From: Saccharofermentans sp.
Lineage (GTDB): Bacteria; Bacillota; Clostridia; Saccharofermentanales; Saccharofermentanaceae
Direction of reading: 5' to 3'
NCBI GenBank assembly: GCA_024403695.1
Contig: JAKSRI010000012.1
Span: 1 to 64,000, forward strand
Length of the DNA: 64,000 nucleotides
The notes beneath the pieces are model-generated. The model saw only the letters and a list, made by a program, of their open reading frames with translations. It made no database searches and had not been told where the DNA came from. Below are positions 8,891 through 18,600 of the stretch, piece after piece (the first letter of the stretch is position 1; the number at the start of each line of letters is the position of its first letter). The position numbers were made by a program, and so were the translations under genes.

Positions 8891-9631
8891 TTAGCTAATT
8901 GGATTCTTGGTTGGCTTTCCTGCCTGTCTTGGATACTGTGGCGGAGTGTGCTTAGTCTTACGCACAACCACGATAGAACGATTCATGTCCGTGCCAGGAA
9001 GCATAAACTCATCCACTTTCTCGATTTTGCCTCCGAGGACCGCGATAGCTTTACCAGAAGCTGCGACCTCATCCTCTGAGTGGCCCTTCATGGCAAGGAA
9101 CACGCCACCAACTTTCACGAAAGGCAGACAATACTCGCAAAGCACAGGGAGCGACGCAACCGCTCTTGCTGTGGCGATGTCGTACTGCTCTCTTGTTTTC
9201 TTGTCCTTTCCTGCGTCCTCCGCTCTAGAGTGAAGCGTTCTGTAAGTGTCGAACTTAAGCTCACCTGCAACTTCATTAAGAAAGTTAAGACGCTTCTGAA
9301 GTGAGTCCATAAGTGTGAGGTCTATGTCTGGAACCGCGATCTTAAGCGGAACACCAGGGAAACCAGCACCTGTTCCTACGTCAATAATAGAAAGCTTCTT
9401 ACGCTTCTGCTTAGCCTGCTCAGCAGCAATATAAGGAAGCAGTGTAAGTGAATCCGCGAAATGACGAATGGCAACACCTTCGTCATCCACGATGTTTGTA
9501 AGGTTCATTACCTTATTCTTCTCACGAAGCAACTCGGCATATACTTCCAGGCTATGATAATTCTCCTGGGACAGATCAATACCGATATCCTTCAGTGCTT
9601 CCATCAAAATTGGTGTAATTCCATCAGCCAT
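8891..9631 (-). CDS. rsmG: 16S rRNA (guanine-527-N7)-methyltransferase
   Basis: SAM-dependent enzyme (246 residues; GidB family) that methylates G527 of 16S rRNA. The SAM-binding motif is DVGTGAGFPGVPL (about residues 82-94), preceded by the family segment VMNLTNI and RHFADSLTLL. The ATARAVASLPVL segment is typical. It is the last gene of the rpmH-to-rsmG cluster and overlaps mnmG by 8 nt. GAGGAA precedes the ATG. A proline- and lysine-rich tail of about 20 residues follows the fold. Confidence 0.93.
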   Translation of the reverse strand: MADGITPILMEALKDIGIDLSQENYHSLEVYAELLREKNKVMNLTNIVDDEGVAIRHFADSLTLLPYIAAEQAKQKRKKLSIIDVGTGAGFPGVPLKIAVPDIDLTLMDSLQKRLNFLNEVAGELKFDTYRTLHSRAEDAGKDKKTREQYDIATARAVASLPVLCEYCLPFVKVGGVFLAMKGHSEDEVAASGKAIAVLGGKIEKVDEFMLPGTDMNRSIVVVRKTKHTPPQYPRQAGKPTKNPIS

Positions 9632-11564
9632 TTTTATTCCTCTTAATCATTTCAAGATAAACGTGCAATACAGAAATATCCGCAGGAGAAACTCCAGAAA
9701 TTCTTGAAGCCTGTCCGAGGTTCTCTGGACGGTGCTTGCTTAGCTTCTGGCGAGCCTCAAGTCTTAATCCCTTAATATCTTCATAGTCGATATTCTCAGG
9801 CAGCTTACGACGCTCCATATCAGCGAATTTCTCGATTTTCTCCAACTCCAACTTAAGGTAGCCTTCATATTTAATATCTGTCTCTACCGCATACTTCACG
9901 TAATCAGGCAGTTCACGTCTGTTCTTATCCAAAGGTGCGATCATGTCGTAAGTAATATTAGGACGTCTTACCAACTCCATGAGCGAAATACCTGATGGTG
10001 GCAAAACATATCCAGCAGAAGCGAGAATCTCTTCCATAACAGGAGAAGGTCCAAGATATACACCTGCCAGTCTCTCCTTCTCTTCCTCGATAAGCTGCTG
10101 TTTCTCCTCATACCTAGCAAAGCGCTCATCATCCACCATGCCAATCTTATGAGCGACAGGTGTAAGACGTCTATCCGCATTATCCTGTCTAAGGAAAAGT
10201 CTATATTCTGCACGGGAAGTCATCATACGATATGGCTCCTGTGTTCCCTTAGTTACAAGGTCATCAATAAGTACACCAATATAGCCCTGAGAACGGTCAA
10301 TAATCATTGGTTCCTTACCAAGAAGCTTAAGAGCGGCGTTTATTCCTGCCACAATACCCTGTCCTGCAGCCTCCTCATAACCAGAAGAGCCGTTAACCTG
10401 ACCAGCCGTGAACAAACCATCTACAATCTTAGACTCCAGAGATGACTTCAATGAGAGCGGATCAACGAGATCGTACTCGATAGCATACGCATGACGCTGA
10501 ATAACCGCGTTGGAAAGTCCTGGAAGGGAATGAACCATCTTAACCTGAACTTCCTCAGGCAGACTGGTACTAAACCCCTGAAGATACATCTCATTTGTAT
10601 CCTTGCCCATTGGCTCTACAAATATCTGATGTCTCTCCTTATCGCTGAATCTCATAAACTTGTCTTCGATGGAAGGACAATAACGTGGGCCAATTCCAGT
10701 GATTACGCCACTATACAAAGGTGAACGATCCATATTACTAGAGATAATCTCCTTAGTATCAGGAGTAGTCCACAAGGACCAGCATGGAATCTGCTCCTGA
10801 GGAACCTTGGCACCATTCATCTCTCTATCGTATGAGAAAGGTGGCACATCAAGTTCACCGTCCTGTCTGGTAAGTGCATCAAAATCAACCTGTCTCGAAT
10901 TAATACGAACCGGAGTACCTGTCTTAAATCTGAGCATAGGGATTCCGAGATCAGCTAGTGACCTAGATAATCCTTCAGAACGAGGAAGTCCATCTGGACC
11001 ACTCTGCGCGATAACCTCTCCTCTGATGGTAATGGATTCCATATATGTACCAGAACAGATAACAACTGCAGACGCCTTAAAAACAGCACCAGACGCAGTT
11101 CTTACACCACATACTGTTTCCTTGCCTTCAGCATTCTTAGAAGTAAGCAAATCAGTAATATGACCCTGGCGAATCTCCAAGTTATCCATATCCTCCAGAG
11201 CACTCTTCATAACGGAAGAATATCTGCTTCTGTCCATCTGGGCACGAGGGGAATAAACAGCAGGTCCCTTGGAACGATTAAGCATACGCATCTGAATACA
11301 ACATTCATCTGCAACCTTACCCATAATGCCGCCGAGAGCATCAATCTCTCTTACGAGCTGGCCCTTAGCTGTACCACCAATACTTGGATTACATGGAAGA
11401 TTAGCAATACTATCGAGAAACAATGTAAACAATACTGTCTTAAGACCCATCTTGGCGCAGGCATGAGCAGCTTCGCATCCAGCATGACCAGCACCAACAA
11501 CGGCTACGTCATACTCTCCGCCCATATATGCATATTCAATTTTCAAAGCTTCTTCAATATTCAT
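9624..11564 (-). CDS. mnmG: tRNA uridine-34 carboxymethylaminomethyl-modification enzyme MnmG
   Basis: FAD-binding subunit of the MnmE-MnmG complex that modifies the wobble uridine of several tRNAs. It has 646 residues, the usual length. The dinucleotide motif is VVGAGHAGCEAA (about residues 20-31), followed by the family signature NLPCNPSIGGTAKG with its cysteine. A second family block, GLFTAGQVNGSSGYEEAAGQG, occurs near residue 390. The C-terminal helical domain ends with the family block LSKHRPENLGQASRISGVSP. The MnmE partner gene is immediately upstream, 11 nt away. Confidence 0.95.
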   Translation of the reverse strand: MNIEEALKIEYAYMGGEYDVAVVGAGHAGCEAAHACAKMGLKTVLFTLFLDSIANLPCNPSIGGTAKGQLVREIDALGGIMGKVADECCIQMRMLNRSKGPAVYSPRAQMDRSRYSSVMKSALEDMDNLEIRQGHITDLLTSKNAEGKETVCGVRTASGAVFKASAVVICSGTYMESITIRGEVIAQSGPDGLPRSEGLSRSLADLGIPMLRFKTGTPVRINSRQVDFDALTRQDGELDVPPFSYDREMNGAKVPQEQIPCWSLWTTPDTKEIISSNMDRSPLYSGVITGIGPRYCPSIEDKFMRFSDKERHQIFVEPMGKDTNEMYLQGFSTSLPEEVQVKMVHSLPGLSNAVIQRHAYAIEYDLVDPLSLKSSLESKIVDGLFTAGQVNGSSGYEEAAGQGIVAGINAALKLLGKEPMIIDRSQGYIGVLIDDLVTKGTQEPYRMMTSRAEYRLFLRQDNADRRLTPVAHKIGMVDDERFARYEEKQQLIEEEKERLAGVYLGPSPVMEEILASAGYVLPPSGISLMELVRRPNITYDMIAPLDKNRRELPDYVKYAVETDIKYEGYLKLELEKIEKFADMERRKLPENIDYEDIKGLRLEARQKLSKHRPENLGQASRISGVSPADISVLHVYLEMIKRNKNG

Positions 11565-11575
11565 ATTACGTTCCC

Positions 11576-12994
11576 TTATTTTCCAATACAGAACTCTGAG
11601 AAAATAGTATCAGCCAGCTCGGAAGATACTGTCTTACCTGTAATGTCTCCGATATCGTCAAGAGCACTTCTGATAACGGAGGATGCGATATCAACGCCCA
11701 TTCCACTGTCGCATACCATAGCCGCCTCATTAAGTTTGTTATTGGCGGACATAAGAAGTTCTCTGTGTCTTCCATTAATTACGATAACCTCATCGGATAC
11801 CAGTCCGCCTGCATGCTCGTAGCAGTCGAGAATCATCTCCTTAAGACTTCCAAGATTAATTCCTTCAGGAGCACTAATAGATACATTCTGAGTAATGTCC
11901 ATGGACTCCAACACCTTGATAATCTCTTCCTTATCAGGATTCTCTCCTATATCGCTCTTAGTAAATACTGCACGTGTTCTAGCCACATCAGCATCAGCTA
12001 TCAGTTCCTTAACATCGTCTACAGATGTATCAGGGGCTATAAGGCAAAGAATCATGTCCGCCTCCATGGCAGCCATTCTCGCACGCTTTACACCAATTTC
12101 CTCCACTACATCATCAGTTGTTCTGATGCCGGCAGTGTCAGTAAGCACCACAGGAATACCCTCGATATTTACCGCAATCTCCAGAGTATCTCTTGTAGTA
12201 CCAGGAATTTCAGTAACAATTGCTCTCTCGAAGCCCGCAATAGAGTTAAGGAGTGTGCTCTTACCGCTGTTAGGAAGACCAAGGAGAACCACTTTCATGC
12301 CGTTGGTAAGCATTTTGCCGCGGCCGTAACTTTCGGCCAAATCCTTAAGGCTGTCTGCGCACTCACGGCAATTACGTGACACGTTGTCCGCATTCTCAGG
12401 TGTGTCCTCGTGCTCCGGAAACTCCACAATCATCTCGATGAGAGCCATAACCTTGTAAAGCTTGTCCTCGATAGTGGCAAGTCTGCCCGAAAGTTTTCCA
12501 TAAAGCTGGGAGTTAGCCGCCTTGAGGGCACGTTCGGAAGAGGCACCAATTACTTTCATAACGGCCTCCGCCTCACTAAGGTCCAGCTTGCCGTTTACGA
12601 AAGCACGCTTGGTGAACTCACCGGGACCAGCAGGGCGTATACCAATGCTGTATAAAACGCGAAGAATCTCCTGTCTAACAGCGTCGCCGCCATGACAGGA
12701 GATTTCTATCATCTCGTCACCAGTATATGAGTGTGGTGCCTCGTAACGAACAAGCACCACTTTATCTATAGACTCAGAAGTCTGTGGGTCAAAGAACTCT
12801 GCATAAGCAGCTTCGTAACCCTTTACCTCTGAAAGAGCAATTCCACATCGATCGTTAGAAGCTCTTAATACACGCACGCAGGAAGACATAATTTCACATA
12901 AACTAGCACCTGAAACGCGTATTACTGCAAGACCAGCAGTTCCAGCTGGCGTAGAACATGCACAGAAAGGCTCGTCTCCACCAAGAACTGACAT
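11576..12994 (-). CDS. mnmE: tRNA uridine-5-carboxymethylaminomethyl(34) synthesis GTPase MnmE
   Basis: GTPase partner of MnmG (472 residues). The N-terminal folate-binding domain includes GRHGAE-like SCHGGDAVRQEI and PGEFTKRAFVNGKLDLSEAEAV. The G domain inserted in the helical domain shows GLPNSGKSTLLN (G1), TTRD (G2), DTAGIR (G3) and TKSD (G4). The protein ends in FCIGK, the conserved C-terminal cysteine motif CxGK. The start has only a weak GAGG site and lies 8 nt after khpB, consistent with coupling. Confidence 0.95.
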   Translation of the reverse strand: MSVLGGDEPFCACSTPAGTAGLAVIRVSGASLCEIMSSCVRVLRASNDRCGIALSEVKGYEAAYAEFFDPQTSESIDKVVLVRYEAPHSYTGDEMIEISCHGGDAVRQEILRVLYSIGIRPAGPGEFTKRAFVNGKLDLSEAEAVMKVIGASSERALKAANSQLYGKLSGRLATIEDKLYKVMALIEMIVEFPEHEDTPENADNVSRNCRECADSLKDLAESYGRGKMLTNGMKVVLLGLPNSGKSTLLNSIAGFERAIVTEIPGTTRDTLEIAVNIEGIPVVLTDTAGIRTTDDVVEEIGVKRARMAAMEADMILCLIAPDTSVDDVKELIADADVARTRAVFTKSDIGENPDKEEIIKVLESMDITQNVSISAPEGINLGSLKEMILDCYEHAGGLVSDEVIVINGRHRELLMSANNKLNEAAMVCDSGMGVDIASSVIRSALDDIGDITGKTVSSELADTIFSEFCIGK

Positions 12995-13002
12995 GGATTT
13001 AA

Positions 13003-13692
13003 TTAAGCCTCGTCTGGAGTAATGATTACTCGTCTATTTGGCTCATCACCCTCAGAGTGTGTTGAGATACCATCTGTATTCTGAAGATAAGCATGTACAA
13101 CTCTTCTCTCAGCTGGGTTCATAGCCTCCATTGCAACCTTACGGCCTGTCTTTCTAACCTTGGAAACAGCACGATCAGCAAGGTTCTTAATAACCTGCTC
13201 TCTGTGCTTTCTGTATCCACCAACGTCGAGGTGTACGTGAACACGCTCTTCGCTGTGCTTATTAGCGATAAGGTTTGTCATGTAAGAAATAGCATCAAGT
13301 GTCTCACCATGACGGCCGATAGCAGCACCACAGTCACCACCAGATACAGAAATATAAATAGCATCATCCTCACGATAGGAATCCATATTACCGTGGATAC
13401 CGATACCGGAAAGAACCTCAGCTACGAACTGAACTGCAGCTTCCTCAGCCTCACTTACAGCATCACCCTCGAAGCTCTCGTCATCACCGTAGTAAATAAC
13501 CTCTTCCTCTTCCTCAGCAATATCAGCTGTAACCTTAACCTCAGCATCCTTGCTGCCAAGACCAAGGAATCCACCTGCAGGCTCATTTATTACTTCAACT
13601 TTAACATCATCCTTAGATACGCCAAGCTCTGCGATTGCCAAATCGATAGCCTCACCAACGGACTTAGCTGTCTTAATAACTGACTTTTCCAT
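13003..13692 (-). CDS. khpB: RNA-binding protein KhpB (Jag)
   Basis: Jag/KhpB RNA-binding protein (229 residues), which works with KhpA and affects cell elongation and division in Firmicutes. Domains in order are Jag-N (about 1-52, with GGFLGLGSKDAEV), an acidic linker (EEEEEVIYYGDDESFEGD), a KH domain (about 80-150, with GRHGETLDAISYMTNL), and R3H (about 155-225, with NPAERRVVHAYLQ). AAGGAG precedes the start. It is placed directly after yidC, as in most Firmicutes. Confidence 0.92.
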   Translation of the reverse strand: MEKSVIKTAKSVGEAIDLAIAELGVSKDDVKVEVINEPAGGFLGLGSKDAEVKVTADIAEEEEEVIYYGDDESFEGDAVSEAEEAAVQFVAEVLSGIGIHGNMDSYREDDAIYISVSGGDCGAAIGRHGETLDAISYMTNLIANKHSEERVHVHLDVGGYRKHREQVIKNLADRAVSKVRKTGRKVAMEAMNPAERRVVHAYLQNTDGISTHSEGDEPNRRVIITPDEA

Positions 13693-13715
13693 TATATTTG
13701 CTCCTTAAAACTAGA

Positions 13716-14762
13716 TTACTTCTTGTTGTTTCCGTCGCCGGACTTCTTAAATGCATTAGCCTTCTTAACAGCCATCTCAGCCTTCTTTGCCTCATATGGC
13801 TTAGTAAACATGTAATAAACGATAACCTGTGTGAGAAGACCCATGATACCACCAACTACCCAGTAAAGACCCATTGCTGCTGGGAGAGTGAATGTAGTAA
13901 AGAGCATGAAGATAGGAAGAACGATGTTCATTGTCTTCATCATCTGCTCAGCCTGATCTTCCTGAACCTGACCAGCTCTTGCAGGATTATTCTTAGCGCG
14001 CTCCTTGGCTTCCTTCTGCTCCTTGTAACCTGGCTTAAGCCATGTTGTAAGCTTCATAGCAAGAATCTGTGTTGCTACTACAAGGATTGGGAAAATCAAA
14101 AGTGGAACGTATGTCTTAGGATCCTTGAAAATTGTTATAGGATTCCATGATGGAGTCATTGTGAGGTCCATTCCGAGGAAGTGGAAGTCAAAGAGCTGAT
14201 CCATATTGATGAGCTTCTCTGAGAGACACTTTCTAAGGAATTCACTATTGTTGTTCAAAGCCTCGATAAGTCCGATATGAGATGTCTCAGTGATTGTTCT
14301 AGCATTCTTGAGAACACCCATCTTATCACCGATCTTAACCATCTTATCGATATTAGAGGAACCAACCTGAGCAACATAACAAAGTGGTCCACTAACGATA
14401 CGCCAGATAGGCCAGATGAAGATCAACTGAAGGAAAGGAAGGATACAACCGGCAAAACCACCTGCACCATTCTCCTGCTGAAGCTTCATGAGCTCTTCGT
14501 TATACTTCTGCTTATCGTTGCCATACTTTCTCTGAAGTTCTGCAGTCTTTCCAGAGAGAGCCTGCATCTTAATCATTGACTTCTGGCTTCTTACGTTAAG
14601 AGGAATAAGAAGTCCTCTAATAAGAATTGTCAAAAGGATAATGGCGATACCATAGTTACCAGTGAACTGGTAGAAGGATCTTGTAATCCATCCGAAGAGT
14701 GTGTAAAGAGGTCCCAAGAGACTGAACTTTGCAGCACCCATAATTAATAATGTGTTAACCAT
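13716..14762 (-). CDS. yidC: Membrane protein insertase YidC
   Basis: Insertase of the YidC/Oxa1/Alb3 family (348 residues) that places proteins into the cytoplasmic membrane. The core begins with YGIAIILLTILIRGLLIPLN, containing the conserved arginine of the hydrophilic groove. It continues with a charged coiled hairpin (SQKSMIKMQALSGKTAELQRKY), FLQLIFIWPIWRIV, a long loop, and two C-terminal membrane pairs. I see no lipobox near the N-terminus, unlike Bacillus SpoIIIJ. The lysine-rich tail is typical for binding ribosomes. It lies between yidD and khpB in the standard order. Confidence 0.93.
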   Translation of the reverse strand: MVNTLLIMGAAKFSLLGPLYTLFGWITRSFYQFTGNYGIAIILLTILIRGLLIPLNVRSQKSMIKMQALSGKTAELQRKYGNDKQKYNEELMKLQQENGAGGFAGCILPFLQLIFIWPIWRIVSGPLCYVAQVGSSNIDKMVKIGDKMGVLKNARTITETSHIGLIEALNNNSEFLRKCLSEKLINMDQLFDFHFLGMDLTMTPSWNPITIFKDPKTYVPLLIFPILVVATQILAMKLTTWLKPGYKEQKEAKERAKNNPARAGQVQEDQAEQMMKTMNIVLPIFMLFTTFTLPAAMGLYWVVGGIMGLLTQVIVYYMFTKPYEAKKAEMAVKKANAFKKSGDGNNKK

Positions 14763-14782
14763 AAAAACTCCAAAAATACAAA

Positions 14783-14995
14783 TTAGCGAACCGGATCATA
14801 TCCACCTTTGGAAAAGGGATTACATCTTAAAATTCGCCAAATTCCACGAGGCACTCCGCGAATAACCCCATGCTTCTCTATGCAACCAATCATGTACTCT
14901 GAGCATGTTGGCTGATACTTACAACAATTACCTAATGAAGGAGAAATGTACTTCTGGTACATTCTAATAAGTTTAATTAGAAACTTCCCTATCAT
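14783..14995 (-). CDS. yidD: Membrane protein insertion efficiency factor YidD
   Basis: Small basic YidD protein (70 residues), thought to help YidC-dependent insertion. The family cysteines and motifs are present: [22 protein letters not shown] is the landmark region (about residues 12-33), followed by [20 protein letters not shown] chose the ATG at 14995 because GAGGAG lies 7 nt before it; the longer frame begins with a TTG inside rnpA and has no such site. The gene overlaps the end of rnpA by 23 nt. Confidence 0.92.
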   Translation of the reverse strand: MIGKFLIKLIRMYQKYISPSLGNCCKYQPTCSEYMIGCIEKHGVIRGVPRGIWRILRCNPFSKGGYDPVR

Positions 14996-15368
14996 GATTT
15001 GTCTCCTCAAGAACACCAACCTTCTTCAATAGCTTTTCCATATCCTGGAAAATCTCACTATATTCAGGTATGCTTTCCAAATTTCTCAAGGTAATAACAA
15101 TATCGTACCCTGGTACGATTCCTGGTTCTAGCCTTCTGTATGCTTCACGCATAAGCCGCCTTGTGCGGTTTCTTCCGACAGCGCCGAGAAGTCGCTTATT
15201 AGCACAGAACCCAACTCTAACAATATTCTTAGGGATTGGCGTCAAATTATGCTTAATCCCCTTAGGTCGCCTAAAAGCATGGATGGTAATATACCTTCCG
15301 CATGCGAATGTTCCCCTCTTATACACACGGGAGAACTCATAGTTGAACCTTAATGCTAAAGATTCCAC
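14973..15368 (-). CDS. rnpA: Ribonuclease P protein component
   Basis: Protein subunit of RNase P (131 residues), which assists the catalytic RNA in tRNA 5' maturation. The RNR motif region reads [15 protein letters not shown] (about residues 64-78), and the N-terminal [16 protein letters not shown] matches the family. The start appears to be GTG at 15368 with a weak ribosome site. No ATG lies nearby, and later starts would remove conserved residues. A terminator hairpin separates it from rpmH. Confidence 0.92.
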   Translation of the reverse strand: MESLALRFNYEFSRVYKRGTFACGRYITIHAFRRPKGIKHNLTPIPKNIVRVGFCANKRLLGAVGRNRTRRLMREAYRRLEPGIVPGYDIVITLRNLESIPEYSEIFQDMEKLLKKVGVLEETNHDREVSN

Positions 15369-15398
15369 TTATCTTCAGGCCTTCCTTCACTAGAATTC

Positions 15399-15424
15399 AA
15401 AAAAGGACCACTTGCCGTGGTCCT
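15399..15424 (-). terminator. Terminator/attenuator between rpmH and rnpA
   Basis: On the minus strand AGGACCAC-GGCAA-GTGGTCCT is followed by TTTTT. The 8-bp perfect stem sits right after rpmH, so rnpA and the genes beyond it are probably expressed by read-through. Confidence 0.85.
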
Positions 15425-15437
15425 AGGCTGTCATTAA

Positions 15438-15572
15438 TTAAGCTGCGAGAACCTTTCTTCCCTTAGCTCTTCTTCTCTTAAGAACATCACGACCAGAACG
15501 TGTAGCCATTCTTGCACGGAAGCCATGAACCTTGGATCTCTGTCTCTTCTTAGGCTGATATGTCATCTTCAT
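15438..15572 (-). CDS. rpmH: 50S ribosomal protein L34
   Basis: bL34, 44 residues: it starts [19 protein letters not shown] and ends KGRKVLAA. Nearly every residue matches the family pattern (TYQPK, HGFRARM, GRxVLxRRRxKGRKxL). GGAGG precedes the ATG by 9 nt. It is the first gene of the conserved rpmH-rnpA-yidD-yidC-khpB-mnmE-mnmG-rsmG series and has a consensus promoter about 75 nt upstream. Confidence 0.95.
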   Translation of the reverse strand: MKMTYQPKKRQRSKVHGFRARMATRSGRDVLKRRRAKGRKVLAA

Positions 15573-15645
15573 TGTAATATTCCTCCATATCTTATCTTAA
15601 TAGTTACGCCACATGGCGCTACTTCTGAACATAATTAGCTTTCCA

Positions 15646-15674
15646 ATTATATTCTCGATGTATAGAACTGTCAA
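15646..15674 (-). promoter_or_regulatory. Consensus housekeeping promoter of rpmH
   Basis: TTGACA (15674-15669), a 17-nt spacer, and TATAAT (15651-15646): an exact sigma-A consensus on the minus strand. The leader that follows holds a small hairpin (CGCCA/TGGCG) before the ribosome site. Confidence 0.9.
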
Positions 15675-15699
15675 GGAAAATTCCTTAAAGGTTCTTTAA

Positions 15700-18600
15700 T
15701 TACTTCATTTTACGTGACTGTTTATCAATATACATAGCTGTATCTGAGAAACTAATCAGGTCTTCCAGATTAATTCCGGCTCTAATTCGACGCTCAGAAA
15801 TACCGATACTAGCATCTACTTCATAAGACTTGTCCTCGAGCTCAGGATCCGTAGCACAGTGATTACGGATTCTATCGTGTATATTCACAAAGTCTGGGAG
15901 AAGTTCTCTGTCACCGACGATACAGATGGCAAATTCATCACCACCATATCTCGCGCAGATACCTCTGTTGCCCACGTAAGCCTTAAGAGAACGCGCCAAA
16001 GCCTTTATCGCACAGTCACCATCGTTATGGCCGTAGTTGTCGTTAATTGTCTTAAGGCCATCCATATCAATGGAGAAAACAGAAATAACACTTCCCATAT
16101 TCTTAGGGTCATCTATCATCTCCTGCACCTTCTTCAAGAAGCCACGACGGTTATAAAGCCCTGTGAGGTAGTCGCTTTCGCTCAGATGCTCAATCTTGCT
16201 CATAGCACCGATTAGCTTATTTTTATTAATTACCGCACTGACTACTGATGACATGTAAAGCGAGAATTCTTCAAAACGCTGTTCATCTCTAAGATCAATC
16301 TTATCGTATGCCTGCACCATCAAACCCCAGGACTCATCGTTGGATCTTATCTGCTTTGCAAGAATAATATTGAATTTACCACCCTTCTTCAGAACCAAAT
16401 CAATATCAGGTGCTGTGGTTGGATAATTATAGTATTTATTGCGATAACTAAATTCACCATTAACCCCGGCAAATATTCCGTGAATACAACCCGCGTGATT
16501 ATTTATACCGATAAAATAATAATAATCTGTCCAAAGCCACAAATAGTGTCGTAACTCCATAGCCGCATCATCAATGCTCTCCATATTAATTGAACGGGAT
16601 ACAAAGTGACCCATCTCTAACATGTGTCTGAAATAATCCTGATTGTCCTTTGACAGACGTGATACGACATCAAACCACTCCTGATTACGACTAGCTGGAC
16701 ATCCGCAGGAACTGTCAAACTTAGGAATATAGTGAGTGATTTTCTTCTGAGTTACGCCTGTCAAATTAGGACTCCACTCACTTATTGTGCCCATAATCAT
16801 GCTGACGATACCTTCATAATCAGGCTCACATGTACTTATTCCAGGATTATGCATCTTGGCCTCTCTGATGCCATCAAATCCAGTCACTACAACCTGCTGT
16901 GGAACCAGAATTCCATTTCTCATCAAACAATCACAAACACCAACTGCCATGGAATCATTCGCACATACTATTGCGTCCGGCATCTCATAACCATTATCAA
17001 TAAGTTCCTGCATAACCAGTTCTGCTCTAGCATCCCAGAAATCACCATGGAAGATATTCTCTTCAGAATACGTAAGACCATGTTCAAGAAGACTTTGCTT
17101 AAAGATTTCTTCTCTCTCATCAGAGAAAGGGTTACCCTTATTACCTGCGAACATGTGGACAATCTTGCAATCATGTTCCTCGATAACATGGTCAACCATC
17201 TGCTTAAATCCACTTCTATAATCATAAGAACTGTTTATACAGCCATCCACATCATGCTCGAAGCTGAATATCGGAATTTGTCTCTCCTTAGCAAGTGCAA
17301 CCAGTGCATCCACAACCTTCTTAGACTCCAGCATCTCTACAAACATAATGATCGCAGCCAGATCCATCTCGCTAATATAATCAACCAGTCTGAGCATAAC
17401 TTCCTCGTTACTGAAATCCAGCATTACCGAGCCAAATGTCACACCCGCAACAACATAATCATTAGCAATCTCAGGTGTCTGCATAGCAGAAATAAACTGG
17501 TTAAAATTCTCAGCATCTTCCCACACGCCGCAAACTGCAATTACTTTTCTCTTATCTTCACACTTGGAAATCTTTTCTAATCGAATATTCTTTATCTTTA
17601 CACTGGCGAGACTTTCTGTGTTTCCAAGATTGAATTCGACACGAGCATTATCGTCAGTGTCATACTTCATATCGATATAAATATTATGTCTCTGGTAGTG
17701 GCTGTCCAAATACACCGATCTGTAAGGGAGATACTGCGCCCAACCCACGTCAGGTGCTGTCACCGCTGCCGAAATAGTCCTTGGGCTTTCTGCGCAGGCG
17801 TCGAAAGAGAGGCAATAAGTCTCACCCTTAACAAGAGGAACTTTACCCTGCAAAACCTGGATAGAGAAAACCTCGTCGCCAACATCGCTTATGTCAACAA
17901 CAAACTCGTCGTCAACAATACTACAGTTTCCGTTACCATTTCTGTGGAGTTGGAACTCCCAGTCCTTCGAATCTGAGAGGAGAAGATTTCCTGTCTCATC
18001 TGCAGGTCTCATGTTAAGTTCTTTAACTGGACGGGTTACATTCTCATCATATTCATCCTTCTGATATACACGCACATAGTCGATATACATCTGTGCACTA
18101 TCGCCATACTTAGTTTTAATATCAGGCTCACCTGCCCATGTAGAGCCAATAGAAAGATTCAGACAAATAGCAAAAGGCTTATTAAAAGGAGCAGGATATG
18201 GTGCTATCTCGCTTCCGTCAGGATTCTGAGAGAACCAATAACCTGTACTGAAAAACTTCTTTCCATCTATAAAAAATGATATCTCATCAGGATTCCACTC
18301 ACAGGCATACACATGAAACCCATCACAATATCTTCCATCATAAATATGGTCAGTTCCCTGACGCTGAGCAATAGGGGCACCGAATCTGACAGTAGAGTAA
18401 TTCTTAGTAGGTTCCTGACCAAGAATCTCCATAATGCCAATATCACCACTTCGTGGCCACTCACCATAAATTTCCTGATCTGAAATTAATTTGAATGCAG
18501 GAAGGAATCCTCTTCCTGAAGGAATCTTGATTCTTGCTTCAAAACGGCCATAAGTAAAAGTCTTCAGTCCATTTGTTGTAAGATATCCTGAATAATAACT

